Shown one piece after another: positions 11,532 through 23,386 of a DNA stretch of 64,000 nt. The DNA is from Undaria pinnatifida (lineage: Eukaryota; Sar; Phaeophyceae; Laminariales; Alariaceae): assembly GCA_012845835.1 (NCBI GenBank), contig JABAKD010000023.1, positions 22,631,108 to 22,695,107 of the forward strand. The letters are read 5' to 3'. The notes below the pieces were generated by a model. That model worked only from the letters and a program-made list of their open reading frames with translations, made no database searches and was not told where the DNA came from. Numbering within the stretch: the stretch's first letter is position 1; every line of letters begins with the position of its first letter. Both the position numbers and the translations under genes were made by a program.

Positions 11532-12582
11532 TGATGTGGATACCAGTCCCTATTCCCTAGATTGCACCGCCTCCTTATCACTATAATCCTTCGAGATCAT
11601 CCTGGCTCCTCGAGGCAGACTCTGAGGTGTTTCCTCATCGTTGACCCTCGAGCGTGCGGTTGCGCACATAACCCACCTCGGTGTGTCTCCACACCTCCAT
11701 CAGAGAAAGAGAAAATTTGCGAAGGGACTACAGCAGTGCCACAATTATACGCCTTTCTTTTTTTGGCGGGCATAGGCTTTAAAACTGAAAATAAGCTCGT
11801 GATTTATGCCATTTTTGCGCGGATAAGCTCGACTTATGCTCGCTCTTTGTTTCATCTCTAGCTTGATTTTGGTTCGATAAAAGCGTATTCGCTCGTTTAA
11901 CACTCGTTGGGCATCCTTGCTTGTCGTCGATGAGCTCGTGGAACGTGGGTGCTTCGTTTTTTTTTTTTTTTTTTCTACAAGCCACATGGCAGGTGCAGGT
12001 GTGTCAGTGTTGCAAAAGTAAAAAAATTATATACTCCTAGTCTATATTCTTCCGAAAGTGTATATGTTGACGTATCATACTATTACTGCTGTTGCTGTGT
12101 GTTATTGTGTGTTTCGTACATATACAGCACAGTGCGCACAGTGCCTTGCTGCCTTTTCTCCATACCAATGCCCACCATGAACTGCCCACCATGTCAAATG
12201 GAAAACTTGCTTAAACTCTCAACTCGAAACTCGACAGCAAAAACAGATCTAGCGAGCTAGCCAAACATAGCGGACTACCCAGTACCCTCGCACCCCGCAC
12301 GACGCAATGCTACTTTCCCCACTCCCTGTTGTACTTGAGAAGAGCGGTTGCCATCGCTGCAAGATCGCAAGATCGGAAGATCGGCTACGTCCCTCGCGCT
12401 CTCCGCTTTTTTTGTGCTCGCGTGTGTGCGTGTTGAAGTGTTTTTATTTAGAACCGTCCAATATCGCGATAAACAAAGCCGACAACGGGTGTAAATAAGC
12501 CTCGTGAATTGTATTATTACCGTGCGGGCACCCATTTAACGTCTCCACCGTGCTGCCAGACAACCAGGCGCACATAGTCTAT
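11532..12582. other. Unassigned; possible gypsy LTR remnant
   Basis: Could begin with the 3-prime LTR of the gypsy. It holds an 18-base poly-T run at about 11958-11975 and scattered short frames. Nothing else supported. Confidence 0.3.
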
Positions 12583-12955
12583 TGTTAAGGTATTAGTGGG
12601 TTATTAGTCCGTTTGACCACTTGCAAAAGGTTAACCAATAGCTTACCCAAACTAAGCCTTATAACACTCTCCCCCCCTGAAACGGCGGGATAGCAGGTCG
12701 GCCGGATATACGGCGGACCTCTGTCAATATCCAAGCCGTTTCATTTCCTGGGGATACCAGGAAGAGTATTTTTCAAGTTCGACATGGGGAAAATCTGAAA
12801 ATTTTATTGTTGTGGACGGTGGGGATCGAACCCACGACCCAAAAAACCCATGGTCTGTCGACGACGCCATTTGTTAAGGTATTAGTGGGGTATTAGTCCG
12901 TTTGACCACTTGCAAAAGGTTAACTAATAGCTTACCCAAACTAAGCCTTATAACA
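12583..12955 (-). mobile_element. TRIM copy A (miniature LTR retrotransposon)
   Basis: Terminal direct repeats of 84 bp (12583-12666 and 12872-12955) with TGTTA and TAACA ends flank a 205-bp body. On the minus strand the 5-prime repeat ends CCTTAACA, is followed after two bases by TGGCGTCGTCGACAGACC (primer-binding-site position), and the 3-prime repeat is preceded by the purine tract AGGGGGGGAGAG. There is no coding. CTAT lies on both sides (12579-12582 and 12956-12959), but the right flank also resembles the body next to a terminal repeat (CTGAAATGGGGG against CTGAAACGG), so this copy may be part of a head-to-tail dimer. Copies B and C share the family. Confidence 0.85.
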
Positions 12956-13379
12956 CTATACACCTGAAATGGGGGCGGGCATAACCACCTTTCATGTTCG
13001 ATTTCCCTTGTTGTGCTCTCACATAAGCTATTTGGTATGTTGGCTATGCTCGGTCGGACATGAGCTTTTCCATAAGCTCAAAAAGCCAATATAAGCTAAA
13101 AGATATATGTGTATGTATAATTAATTGTGATTTTTTTTTGTCCTTCGGGCACATCTCTTCGTGCTCGCACCTTTGTCCCAAACGTTGAGGGGGGTGGGCA
13201 CAATTCGACCGTCAGACTCACGTTGCCGGTGGTTTGGGCGCGATCCGTTCACTGTGTCGCGCTTGGCAAGCCTTTTAAACTTTTTTGGCCTTGGGCACAC
13301 ATAATAAGGCAAATTCCCGGGTTTCCGCAACATCCCCGGGGTTTGGGTTTCTGCACCCCCTATCCCCATGTACGGGTTT
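12956..13379. other. Unassigned spacer
   Basis: Starts with about 35 bp resembling the polypurine end of a TRIM body. The rest shows only low-quality frames and no motif. Confidence 0.35.
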
Positions 13380-14110
13380 GATGCAAACCGCGTTTTTCTA
13401 CTCGTAGAGGGTACACGTCGGCGTATTTCCCTATTTTTGCACAGAGCACCGCACTTCGATCTTGCCGCCCAGCAGCAGTCCAGCCCCCTAGCAGCAGCAG
13501 CCTGCAACTTTCTGGGCGTGTGGCTGCTGTTGTAGTAGCTGATTGCTTTAATCGGAGCCGGCGCTACCCGCCTTTCGCCGCTACCTCTCACTGCTGCTGC
13601 TGCTGCTACCGCTGCTTCTGTCGAGTGCCAAGTGACATGGCGGCGTAAATTGTAAAAATCGTTTGAATATCATATTAGTACTCAAACGGTCCGTATGTTT
13701 ATGTTGATGTTGGTGTTCTTCGTACGCAAACATTTCTCGATTTTGGCACAGAGCACCACGCTACGATCCTGCCGCCCAGCAGCAGTCCAGCCCCCTAGCA
13801 GCAGCAGCCTGCAACTCTCTGCGCGTGTGGCTGTTGTTGTAGTAGCGGATTGCTTTAATCGGAGCCTGAGAGATGCTCTACCCGCCTATACGTCTCTACC
13901 TCTCGCTGCTGCTACTGTTACCGCTGCTTCTGTCGACTGCCAAGTGACATGGCGGCGTAAATTGTAAAAATCGTTTGAATATCATATTAGTACTCAAACG
14001 GTCCGTATGTTTATGTTGAGGTTGGTGTTCTTTGTACTCAAACATTTCTCTATTTTGGCACAGAGCACAACGCTACAACCCTGCCGCCCAGCAGCAGCGG
14101 TAGGCAACAC
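13380..14110. repeat. Tandem array, about 307-312 bp units, CTG-rich
   Basis: GCACAGAGCAC recurs at 13439, 13746 and 14058. Each unit continues with CAGCAGCAG runs, and the first two carry GTGACATGGCGGCGTAAATTG and the AT-rich segment CGTTTGAATATCATATTAGT before the next start. The third unit breaks off near 14100. Frames inside it (MFML... starts) are repeat-derived and not believed to be genes. Confidence 0.8.
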
Positions 14111-15754
14111 CATTTATGTGCGCGTGGCGTGTCCTCGCTATGCTGCGGCGAGTTGCTTGTGTCGGAGCCTGTCATTTGTCACCCCACCACACCACACGTT
14201 TCTGCTGTACATAGGAACCTTTAAAAGTAGAAATAATTTAGATGGACCAGCCAACCCATCCTTACACATTTACGTCCACAGAGGCAGTTTTTTTATGAAT
14301 ATTTTTCTGTTTTTTAAAATGAGTATTTTCTGTTTTCTAAATCAGCCAGTATATATCTCACCTTGAACCTGTCTCGTTGACGATGCTTCTCTCTTCTCTG
14401 CGTGTTTCGCTTGCTAGTCAGCAACCAAGCAGACTGATCCAAGGTTCCCTTTGCTATACCAGGACAAGTACAAGTAACCACCCGCGTTGATCTCATTGGT
14501 CAACGTGCAATAACCCCAAACTTCTTCTGTACGTACAAAACCCTTATTTTATCGTGCCGCGATAATGATTGATGAACTTTTTTTTGCGTAGATCGCAGAT
14601 GACAGACAGGGACACCAGCAGACAACGTGGTGAGAGCAAAACGCTACTACCGTGGTAGGACCATGTGCGCGTGCCGTATCCTCTCCTTACGGTGGCGAGT
14701 TGTTTTTGCCATACATAGCCTGTCACGTGTTGTCATCTTGCTCCCAGTTCTCAATAGGTGCTATGTACGTAGTATTCTACAGTAAGCCGCATCCCACGCC
14801 ACACGTGCCCCTTCTCGCTTCCTGGCGGTCCCTAACCTGGAGGTCGAAGTGTGACGCTCTTCTCGAAATCATACATATCATACGGTGTAAACGTTTTGTT
14901 GTTGTGTGTATTTTCTCAACAACAGATCGGTCGTGGGCACGTCTATCTTGAGTAACCAAAAAGTTCTGAAAGTACTGCTGCTAATATTTGAGTACACCCA
15001 AGTGCTGCGGGTAAAACGCGAATTCATTATTTTTCCGAGCATTTTTTTTTTGTATGTACAAACAAATGGCCATTGCGTCTGGTAGTGATAATAATCATGT
15101 GTCCTTGCGCCACTCCCCTAGGCACTTCCCGGAGGGGAACCTTGTATATGCTAGCTTATTGGGTAAGGCCTCACCTATAAGACTCTCAGTCAGGAGTGCG
15201 TTGTTTTTGGAGGCGTTTTAAATTCGGGGTCCGGGGTGATGGGAAAATCCATGCTCAGGGTCGGGTTTCTACCGTGGGCCACCTCAGGCGGGGGCCTTGG
15301 TTGCGCGGTGGCAGCTGATAAAACACAAGTTCCAGATGTTGATCAATATGTAGAAAAATTCATTGTATTATTTTCGCGTATCCGAGTATATTATCACAAT
15401 GAAGACATGGGATGAGTCAAGATCGGCCAGAAGCCGCCCACAAATCAGTGGCAAAAACTGGACCAAAACAAGACTGACATAAAGGGCGTACCTCATTCAT
15501 CGGAATCAACCCAGAACTAAACATACCGTAGAAGGCATGTTTTCAGCGGGGGGGCTGACATTCTGACAACACACCACCATCCAATAGAAAACACTCATTT
15601 CCCAATACCATATATCCTATATCGCTCGAATATACGCGAATCATGAATCTTGTGTCCGTAGATTACGAAACTATACGGCTCATCGGGCAGGCTGCAAGTA
15701 CTAGATCTTTTACGGGGATGGGTAACGCTCGTTTGAATTAAGAGTAATTAACCC
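14111..15754. other. Unassigned stretch
   Basis: No domain, RNA gene or terminal repeat recognised. Contains short homopolymer runs and a few frames under 100 codons on both strands. Confidence 0.4.
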
Positions 15755-16518
15755 GAACAGCTGGAAGCGAGCACCGCGGCAGCCAGTCTAACCTACGGCC
15801 CCAGCGGCACGTGAGAGATAGGACGCCCACGCGTACGCTGGGGTAGAAGAGAGAGAGCCGGGAGTTGGCTGTTGGGAGTTACCTCAGGGGTTGCTGGCGG
15901 AGTATTTCTGGTACAGCAGCAGCTCAGCAGTAGTTCGTGACCCCACGTCAACTGTACTCGATCGACTTTCCCACCCGTCCACCCTGTCGCTCAAGAGAGA
16001 GGGGGGACTATTGCTGATTGGCCGTGAGAGTTACTTTGTTGCTGGCGGAAAGGAGAGGGCACCAGCATTTCCTTCGCCCCGGGTACTCTGTGTATGGGCC
16101 TATGTGAGGTTCGACGTTGTGAGTTTGAATTTCGCCGAACAGCTGGAAGCGAGCACCGCGGCAGCCAGTCTAACCTACGGCCCCAGCGGCACGTGAGAGA
16201 TAGGACGCCCACGCGTACGCTGGGGTAGAAGAGAGAGAGCCGGGAGTTGGCTGTTGGGAGTTACCTCAGGGGTCGCTGGCGGAGTATTTCTGGTACAGCA
16301 GCAGCCCAGCAGTAGTTCGTGACCCCACGTCAACTGTACTCGATGGACTTTCCCACCCGCCCACCCTGTCGCTCAAGAGAGAGGGGGAACTATTGCTGAT
16401 TGGCCGTGAGAGTTACTTTGTTGCTGGCGGAAAGGAGGGGGCACCGGCGTTTCCTTTGCCCCGGGGTACTCTGTGTGTGGGCCTATCTGAGGTTCGACGT
16501 CGTAGGTTTGAATTTTGC
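15755..16518. repeat. Tandem duplication, two 382-bp units
   Basis: Units 15755-16136 and 16137-16518 begin GAACAGCTGGAAGCGAGCAC and are nearly identical, including AGAGAGAGCCGGGAGTTGGC and CTGATTGGCCGTGAGAG. The bases just upstream of the first unit (GTTTGAATTAAG) resemble the end of each unit, so the array may once have been longer. No coding function is apparent. Confidence 0.85.
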
Positions 16519-17459
16519 GTTCGGGCGTCAAAATGTTATCGTGTTTGCTTACGGCTGAGAGAGGCCACTGTTTCTGCTACCCCGATATTATGGCCCGAAT
16601 TAAGACCAACTATTATGGGAAATCTTTTCACCGATTACAAGGGCTCCGCATGGTTGCCGGCATCCGCCGGCACCCATGCTTCGGGTAGGGCAGGGCAGCA
16701 CATTGAATTGTTCGATTCAATACTTGGTAGAGTACAAAAGTCATCACACACAATCATAGTCTGCACGTACAGTATGCACAGTAATGCCAAGCGTTCGATA
16801 TAGAATAACAAAACATAACAATGTACTACTATTAATAGCTACCGTTTTGTTAATAAATCCGATTCCGAGCTTCATTCATCAGATTTCGATCGGATAAATC
16901 CGACCACACGCCGACTGACCCTTTAGTCTGGCGACGAAACGTGTCGAGTGCGCTTCCTGCGATATTTTAACTCAATCAAGCATCCGGGGGGGGCAGTAAG
17001 GTCACTGACCATGTCCGCTGCGTGTCCTCTTCGTAGCCACTGAGAGACGCGCACTGAGCCAGCTTCTGAAATATACAGTGCATGATATAATAGTATCATC
17101 TTGATCCGAGCCTCCCAGAGCGACTGACTGTCTGTGTTGTCTGATCGTGGAGAAACGTGCTGACGTTGTTCCAGGCGCGAAACACGGTGGTATGACTGCC
17201 TTCGTCATTCAACTCCTCGAATGCTATTGCAATGCTGCTGCTTGTTGCTAGCTGTGTAGTAGATCGCTCACTTCTTGTAGATACAGCACGCGACTACAGC
17301 GCTTACGATTTTGTCAGCTAAGTATTTCGGACTCGAGTTTATTACGTAGACGAAAGTAAAAATTTGTCAGTTTGTCTGATCGCGTATTTGACAGGATTCA
17401 TACACAAAGTAGGCGTCACCCGGGCACGATAGTGTCATATGCCGGGATCAGAATCCATC
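16519..17459. other. Unassigned stretch
   Basis: Short frames only; a C/G-rich run near 16985. Nothing supported. Confidence 0.4.
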
Positions 17460-18300
17460 CACACATGACACCTCCCCGCACGGTGTGGAAATCGTAACCC
17501 CACCGGCCTACTGACTTTCTGATTGGCCATGGTTCGCATGTTGAGTCAGCTCCACCTCGGGAGGATATAGGATCCCATCCCCGGTCCAGAGGTCGTTCCA
17601 CATCTCTAAAACTTCCATCAACCGGGGAAGCAAACGGAGCTTTCTCGGGTCGACACCACCCTGCACGGTGAGAAGACCCCAATCCCGTTGGCTAATCGCT
17701 GGTTGGTTCGAGCTCCAAAGCGCCGTTCTAGGCGGATAGAGCCCCATCAATGGGGGGCATTTCCGTCGCACACAGGGAAAATAGGGTCCCATCATCGATT
17801 CATGAATCCCCCGAATTTCTACAGCTCCAAAAAGGCGGGAACAATAACGATGACCTCCCGTGTCGACACCACTCCGCACGACGTGGAACTTCAACCATGT
17901 TCGCTTACCGCATCTGATGGGCTGGGGCTCGGACATAAGGGCAACGCCGCCATGGGAGGGTATAGAGTCCTGTGTCCGTTTCAGAAATCCTGACAAACCG
18001 GGGACGATATCCCATTTCTTCCGCGGGTCGACACAGCCCCGCACGATGGTGCGACCATAATCAATCATTCACATTGGCTTATCGTTGAGTGGTTGTGCAG
18101 CTCGCAGAGCCAGAGGCACCCGGTGAGGAGATAGACCAGCAAACGGGCGGGGGGCGTTTCGACGCACCCGATGAGGATAGGGCCCCATCGCCGTTCCAGA
18201 AATCCTTCCATACCCCATCAACGCCAACAAACCGGGGACGAAAACCGACTTCTCCCGGGTCGACACTGCATCGCACGGTGTGGAAGCCTTAGCTAGCTGA
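17460..18300 (-). repeat. Degenerate coding-like tandem repeat
   Basis: The plus-strand motif GTCGACAC...CGCACGGTG recurs at about 17648, 17862, 18026 and 18258, with a weaker copy at 17465. On the minus strand each copy would encode a similar block beginning VRGGVDPR or VRCSVDPG, then a Leu/Pro segment with W-x2-W (EMWNDLWTGDG, GVWKDFWNGDG) and a Ser/Pro turn. Most of 17508-18068 is open on the minus strand for 187 codons. I do not recognise the domain. It may be a decayed repeat-protein exon or a satellite that happens to stay open. Confidence 0.5.
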
Positions 18301-19065
18301 GGTTCGTATACAACGCCACCACCACAGAACAGGGTCCAACCCCGGTTCAGAAACCCTTCAAGTTATTATTATGAACTTGAAAAAAATGGAGCAACTCGCG
18401 CTACTGCTGAATTTTTATTCGTTTACCCCAACCCCGCGGTACGCGAACATTTCATTTTACCCCCTGCCTCGATACCAACTCGTACAGTAACCCAACCTTC
18501 GATTGATCAGCTCGGCCGGGGTTCGTGGATAGAGGAAACCACCACTCACTAAGAAGTTCAGCAAGTTCAATCATTTGAGTCACTATCATCTCATACTGGC
18601 CTGTGATCAGAGAAGTTGTACATGGACCAATCGCACAATATACAGCAGTCGGTCCAGATCGAGTCGGTCGGGGCAACTTGCTTGGGTATCGTATTGTTAC
18701 AGCAGCAGTAATACATTTGACTTCTTTCCCTTGTTCCATCCCATTTATTGTGATTATTATTGCACTACTCTTGCCCTCCCAGTTGTACAACTCATATCCG
18801 GGGCCATATAGACGACTCCCCTTCCCCACCCCTATTACGGTACATGCCCTAACGTTTGTCGCGAGAAGAATTAAGCATTTTCTTCCCTCGACGATTCGTG
18901 TCGAATTGTACCTACCCACGCTGCTTGGCGATTTCAGCAGTTAGTTGATCCTTTTCTTCTCGTTTATTTCTGCAAATAAGTAAAGTCAAGAAAGCTCACA
19001 GCGCGGTGGTTATTTACCTCAAGAACAAACCTGTTCATAGTATTAATAGTGTAACCCCACAAGAC
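18301..19065. other. Unassigned stretch
   Basis: Overlapping frames at 18452-18944 on both strands lack motifs. Nothing supported. Confidence 0.4.
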
Positions 19066-19400
19066 CACCGGGGCGATCGCCCACTGCCCCAGTAGCGTAT
19101 CAGGTTATCCTCGAGCTTGGTATAATAGGTCAATTTCGGGAGTTCGAATCCGCCCGAGTTCGTACTCGACGTATACATTTTCGTGGGGATTTTTCTTGTG
19201 CACTAGTTGAATAGCGGAAAGCGCGAGAGCGTTTGAGCTAGCAACACTCGATGTAAAATCGACGATCGGTGGGTGCTAACCCACCTATGCACTAAACATA
19301 ATGAAGGCAATAACCCGGGGGGGGGGGAAATGGACGACACCTGTGATCACGGCTTTTATGTCCAGAAGCTGAAAAGTAGAGTGTGCAAAAAAGAAAACAA
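19066..19400 (+). mobile_element. tRNA-derived SINE, copy 1
   Basis: A tRNA-like head is present: A-box-like TAGCGTATCAGG at 19093-19104 and a B-box GTTCGAATCC at 19142-19151, 49 bases apart as in real tRNAs. The body (TCGTGGGGATTTTTCTTGTGC, GAGAGCGTTTGAGCTAGCAA, GACACCTGTGATCACG) is shared in order with 52596-52905, and the end is A-rich (GTGCAAAAAAGAAAAC). Such elements use Pol III promoters and borrow LINE machinery. Target duplications were not resolved. Confidence 0.65.
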
Positions 19401-20119
19401 AATCGCCACTGGTAGAAGAGATGATCAATCGGCAATCAGCAGCAAGGAGCACGTCAAGTACGAAGCAACACAAAACAAACACATTTTTGTCAGCTGCGTA
19501 CCAACACGACCGCTTGCACGTGGCCGGCACACGATTACAGCAACGGAGTCAGAGATCACAGCAACAACAAAGCACGCCATCCTCCAAAGAGTCTTCTCGC
19601 GGAAAACAAACACCAAACGCGTACGATCAGTGCGATCGAGACGAATGCATGCCACTCACTGGTTTCTTCCGTGGATACTGTCGACTTTTACTACAAGCTG
19701 TGCGTGGCGCAACTCGGAAATATCGCGACATTGGTCGTTTAAAGCCGAATTATGTGCGTCTGGAGTTTTAGACGCACATACCAATATATCGCGTAGGTGG
19801 GAATTCCCACCTTCGCGATATTTTGTGATTTTTTTTCAGGAAAGATGCGGTTTACTTGTTGTTCGTGCTTGGGAGAGACCCACCTGCAACTACATGGCCA
19901 GCACGCACACAGCACATGACTGCCCAACAGCACAAACACAACCAACCGCTGCACGTATGAAGCCTCTAGCGCGGCACCATGAATAACGAACGACCGCGAC
20001 AGCTGGACTAGCCCTTTGACAGGCCGGCACCCCTGCTCTCGAGCCCGGGCAAGATGTGTGTCTGTTACTTGGTTTCAGTTGATGAGTGAACTGCTATCCG
20101 GTACCTATCCATCATCACC
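19401..20119. other. Unassigned stretch with strong palindrome
   Basis: Apart from the palindromes at 19751-19821 no feature is supported. A 237-codon frame at 19273-19986 overlaps the SINE and the palindrome and has no protein-like pattern, so it is not called. Confidence 0.4.
19751..19821. repeat. Two adjacent inverted repeats (cruciform-capable)
   Basis: TATGTGCGTCT (19751-19761) and its exact complement AGACGCACATA (19770-19780) enclose 8 bases. Directly after, 19786-19821 is a 36-base palindrome with one mismatch pair: ATATCGCG at one end, CGCGATAT at the other, and the perfect 18-mer AGGTGGGAATTCCCACCT in the middle. Confidence 0.85.
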
Positions 20120-20218
20120 ATGGGGGAATCCAACAGCAGCAGCACTTTATTCGCCAACGCCATCAAAGGACTAAGGACGTTCGATGGGCTCAGCCCAGCT
20201 GATTTTCGAGATGAGCAT
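20120..20218 (+). pseudogene. gag: Copia gag N-terminus (part 1)
   Basis: Thirty-three codons from the ATG at 20120: Ser/Asn-rich start, then RTFDGLSPADFRDEH. The last codon CAT belongs to the GCAT target site. After the inserted LTR element the sequence continues KRLAVAVGVSRRDIANI from 23387, which gives the continuous gag motif ADFRDEHKRLAV. The start is chosen because it is the first ATG in frame and follows a plausible ATCACC context. Confidence 0.7.
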
Positions 20219-20558
20219 TGTGGACAGTGGAGCACCAGAGAGTGTGTAGTGTTGTTGGTAAGACGCGACAGTTGATCTTCTTGTTGGTGATTGACTGTTG
20301 AGGATCTGATGTGGTGTGTGGACGTTATCTAGATCTGAAGACAACTACTCTGTAGTAGGGGTTTCTACTTATCCTCTTCTAGATTCTGATATAGGGATTC
20401 GGGGATGAAGTTAAGATCGCTTGTTTTCTTGTGTTCGGAGCTATACAACAACTTTTTTCTTCTTTCTTAGCACCTGAATGGTGCTGACCAGCCCCCCCTC
20501 AGGCCAAGGGGGAAACCTTTCTGGTCAGTAGACCTTGTCTAGCTTAGGCGTGTCTACA
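20219..20558 (+). repeat. 5-prime LTR of non-coding element
   Basis: Differs from the 23044-23382 copy at a small number of positions, including a two-base loss in CTACTCTGTAGTAG and several single-base changes. It contains GGTGCTGACCAGC with the complementary GCTGGTCAG-type sequence TTTCTGGTCAGTAG downstream. Confidence 0.88.
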
Positions 20559-20570
20559 ATTATCGATAAT

Positions 20571-23043
20571 TCAGGTTGAACACACCGACGTTAGTCAGGG
20601 ATTTTTTCTGGTACGATTCCGACAGCGGCACGCAGGTATGGATTGGGCCGCGTTTTGGCAAGAAGCCCTCTGACGCGATGAGGGCGGTGTCCATATGCTG
20701 CCTCAGGACCCTGAACGAGATCTGCTGCGGTCGTACGAGGGGCCGCTAGAGGCGATGTCCCAGCATCGCACCCAGCGTGGAGGGTCTGCATCAGCAGGCT
20801 CCACATCTGATGATGGCGAGGTTCAAATCGGGTTGATTCACTTGGTTATGTGAAATCTCGCAGTATAGGCACGATTTTGATCCGCTGAAGGTTCAACTCG
20901 GGCAGCAAAGACACACCCGCCGATCACGAGGGCTCAAGGCTTTCGGGGGGCATGCTGGCGAGGTGAACACACTGAAATGCGGTGATTCAGCGGTGCCGAC
21001 TGCGGGCTGTCGCGTCGCGCGTCCCGAGGGGGAAGGCGCGACATCACGTGCGAAGCGTGTGATTGTGCCCAACGCGGCGAGATCAATCTCCCCACCTGCG
21101 CTTCTAGATCGTCGCGAGGATATTCACTTCGGGAGGCGGAGTGAGGAGTGAGGAAATCACACGTGCATACAGCCGTCCGAGAAGGCGGTTGCGCTTTGTA
21201 TTTCAGAATAGGAGGAGCTGGAGTGCCGCTGAAAGGGGGTGTTTGATAACTTCAATGCTTCCAGGCGCTGAGAGCTTGGCTCTTGTTTTGCGAAGGCTAT
21301 GTGCTGACTTGGCCTCCAACATGGAGCCCGCGCACGTCTGGATTTCAAGGTGTAAGTTTGATTTGTTTTTGAAGATACTGGTGTAGTCTGGACTATTTGT
21401 AGTTGTCGCGTACTTTGTCGCGTCTTGTATTTGAGATATTAATAGGGGCAAGTGCGCTTCGTGCTTTGCTTGTTTAAATCATACCCCGTCTAGGTTTTCG
21501 TTGTGTTGATAGCCCATACAGCAGTATGTGGCATTATACAACGCGTGCTTTGCGACTGGTGTCAATCTGGTTTGAGAGCTTGTGTGTAGCAGAATAATCT
21601 TGTCGCGAAAATTAATGCATTATGCTGCGAGTACATGCCGCATGCCTCTATACAGAGCGAGAGTCTCGTCGTAGCTGCTGAAGGTTTATTGACAAGGGGG
21701 GTTATTGAATGCGTGGTGCATGCCGATGGCCTCTGCACGAGAACAAATATGTCCATGTATTGCCGCAAAGAACCTGGTACTTGTTTTCCCCGCTTCATAT
21801 GGACGAGTCAGCCTGAAGGAGCTCGTGTTCAAATCGCATGAAACCGTAATTTGCGTTCGAAGATTTTTACACACACATGTGCGTTATTAGTATATCGTTT
21901 TCACAGGTTTGAAGCGAGCGCGTGGGGTTCCGTGGCGCGTCCGCACAACGGATGCAAAACCTATATTGCCGTGCGCGCGTTGTGTTTAGCGTTTTTCCAC
22001 ACACATTGAGTGCAGAGTGAAGTATGCTCGGAGTGTTTTCTGCACCGTGTAGGAAACGAAACGAACCGTTGATTGCGTTTTACGGAATAGCGTGTTTCTT
22101 ATGCAGACTTGTGTTGTTTCTGATGAACAGACAGGAGGAGCAGTATGAGAGTCTATCGCTATGTGCATTCCGATGTATTCTTAGTGAAAAATTAAGGAAT
22201 CTTTCCAGTTGAAGGAAACTGCTTAGGGGCCAACCGTTGAGCAACCGAACCCGATGTTCAAGTTTGCTATACAGTAATGGTACATATGTGCTTGTTGTGT
22301 GTACGAGTAGTAGATATTTGTGTCTTCCGTATTTTCTTGTATTGGTCACTTTGGGAGGGTCATTTGTGCCATCTGTTTTTGGGCGCATGATGAGACGATT
22401 GTCTCGTTCTGTCGTAGTACAATGAGTGTGGTCATGTATCGCTGCTGTTTTTTGTCTTCAAACAAGCGAGGCTTGCTGAATGCGTTCAAGGACAAACCTG
22501 AAGCATCAATGTAGTATTACGCTGTAATTTTCTGCGGTTTCCGCATGACTTTGAGCGAAAATCGTCCTGGAATGTTCTTACGGTGTTATTTTGCTGATTG
22601 CATGAGTTGTGGTATAATTGTGGATGAAAGCGGATGATACTATTAATATTCGTGTAGTCGTAAAAGGGTTTTTACGATGTTTATCTTTTGGTCGGCGGAT
22701 GTTTATTTGGGTTTCCGTTTGGCTTGCCACTTAGTCTATACAAGTATGTTTTGTGAAGTTTGCGTGTGAAAACATACGAATTAATACTTGGTAGTGTTTA
22801 TTGGTGATATTGCTATGTTTTAAGGCATGATTTGTGCCTGGTGATCGTGTGTGCATGTTTTTGTGAAGTATTGCAATGTTTCATGGCTCGTAATCATTGG
22901 GTATGGTATCTAGATGTATGTGGTCGTTTATCATTCAAAAACGACATGTATGTTTTTCCTAATGTTTTTGTGTAGCTGGTGCTCACTTTTGATCAAAGCT
23001 TGTTCATGAACTACTTTGAGTAGGAACGCGCTTTTGGGGGCAT
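20571..23043. other. Body of the non-coding LTR element
   Basis: GC-rich near its left end, then strongly T/G-rich from about 21.3 kb. All frames are short and motif-free. No captured host gene is recognised. Confidence 0.5.
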
Positions 23044-23382
23044 TGTGGACAGTGGAGCACCAGAGAGTGTGTAGTTTTGTTGGTAAGACGCGACAGTTGA
23101 TCTTCTTGTTGGTGATTGACTGTTGAGGATCTGATGTGGTGTGTGAACGTTATTTAGATCTGAAGAAAACTACTGTAGTAGGGGTTTCTACTTATCCTCT
23201 TCTAGATGCTGATATAGGGATACGGGGATGAAGTTAAGATCGCTTGTTTTCTTGTGTTCGGAGCTAATACAACAACTTTTTTCTCCTTTTTTAGCACCTG
23301 AATGGTGCTGACCAGCCCCCCCTCCGGCCAAGGGGGGATACTTTCTGGTCAGTAGACCTTGCCTAGCTTAGGCGTGTCTACA
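23044..23382 (+). repeat. 3-prime LTR of non-coding element
   Basis: See the 5-prime copy. It is followed directly by the second GCAT and the copia gag codons AAA CGA TTG. Confidence 0.88.
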
Positions 23383-23386
23383 GCAT

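Larger units (their letters stand above)
20219..23382 (+). mobile_element. Non-coding LTR element (LARD-like) inside copia gag
   Basis: Direct repeats of 340 bp (20219-20558) and 339 bp (23044-23382) start TGTGGACA and end TGTCTACA, imperfect inverted ends. They flank 2.5 kb without coding. GCAT occurs on both sides (20215-20218 and 23383-23386) as a 4-bp target duplication, and excision restores the copia gag frame. The 5-prime LTR is followed exactly by the palindrome ATTATCGATAAT (20559-20570). G-rich TTTTGGGGGCA precedes the 3-prime LTR and would be the polypurine tract. It must have used proteins from another element. Confidence 0.88.

Noticed and set aside
13695..14366. Two related proteins starting MFML
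   Set aside because: Product of the 307-312 bp tandem repeat; no conserved domain and the third unit breaks off.
19273..19986. 237-codon plus-strand frame
   Set aside because: It spans the SINE end and the 36-base palindrome, has no motif, and opposite-strand frames are equally open.
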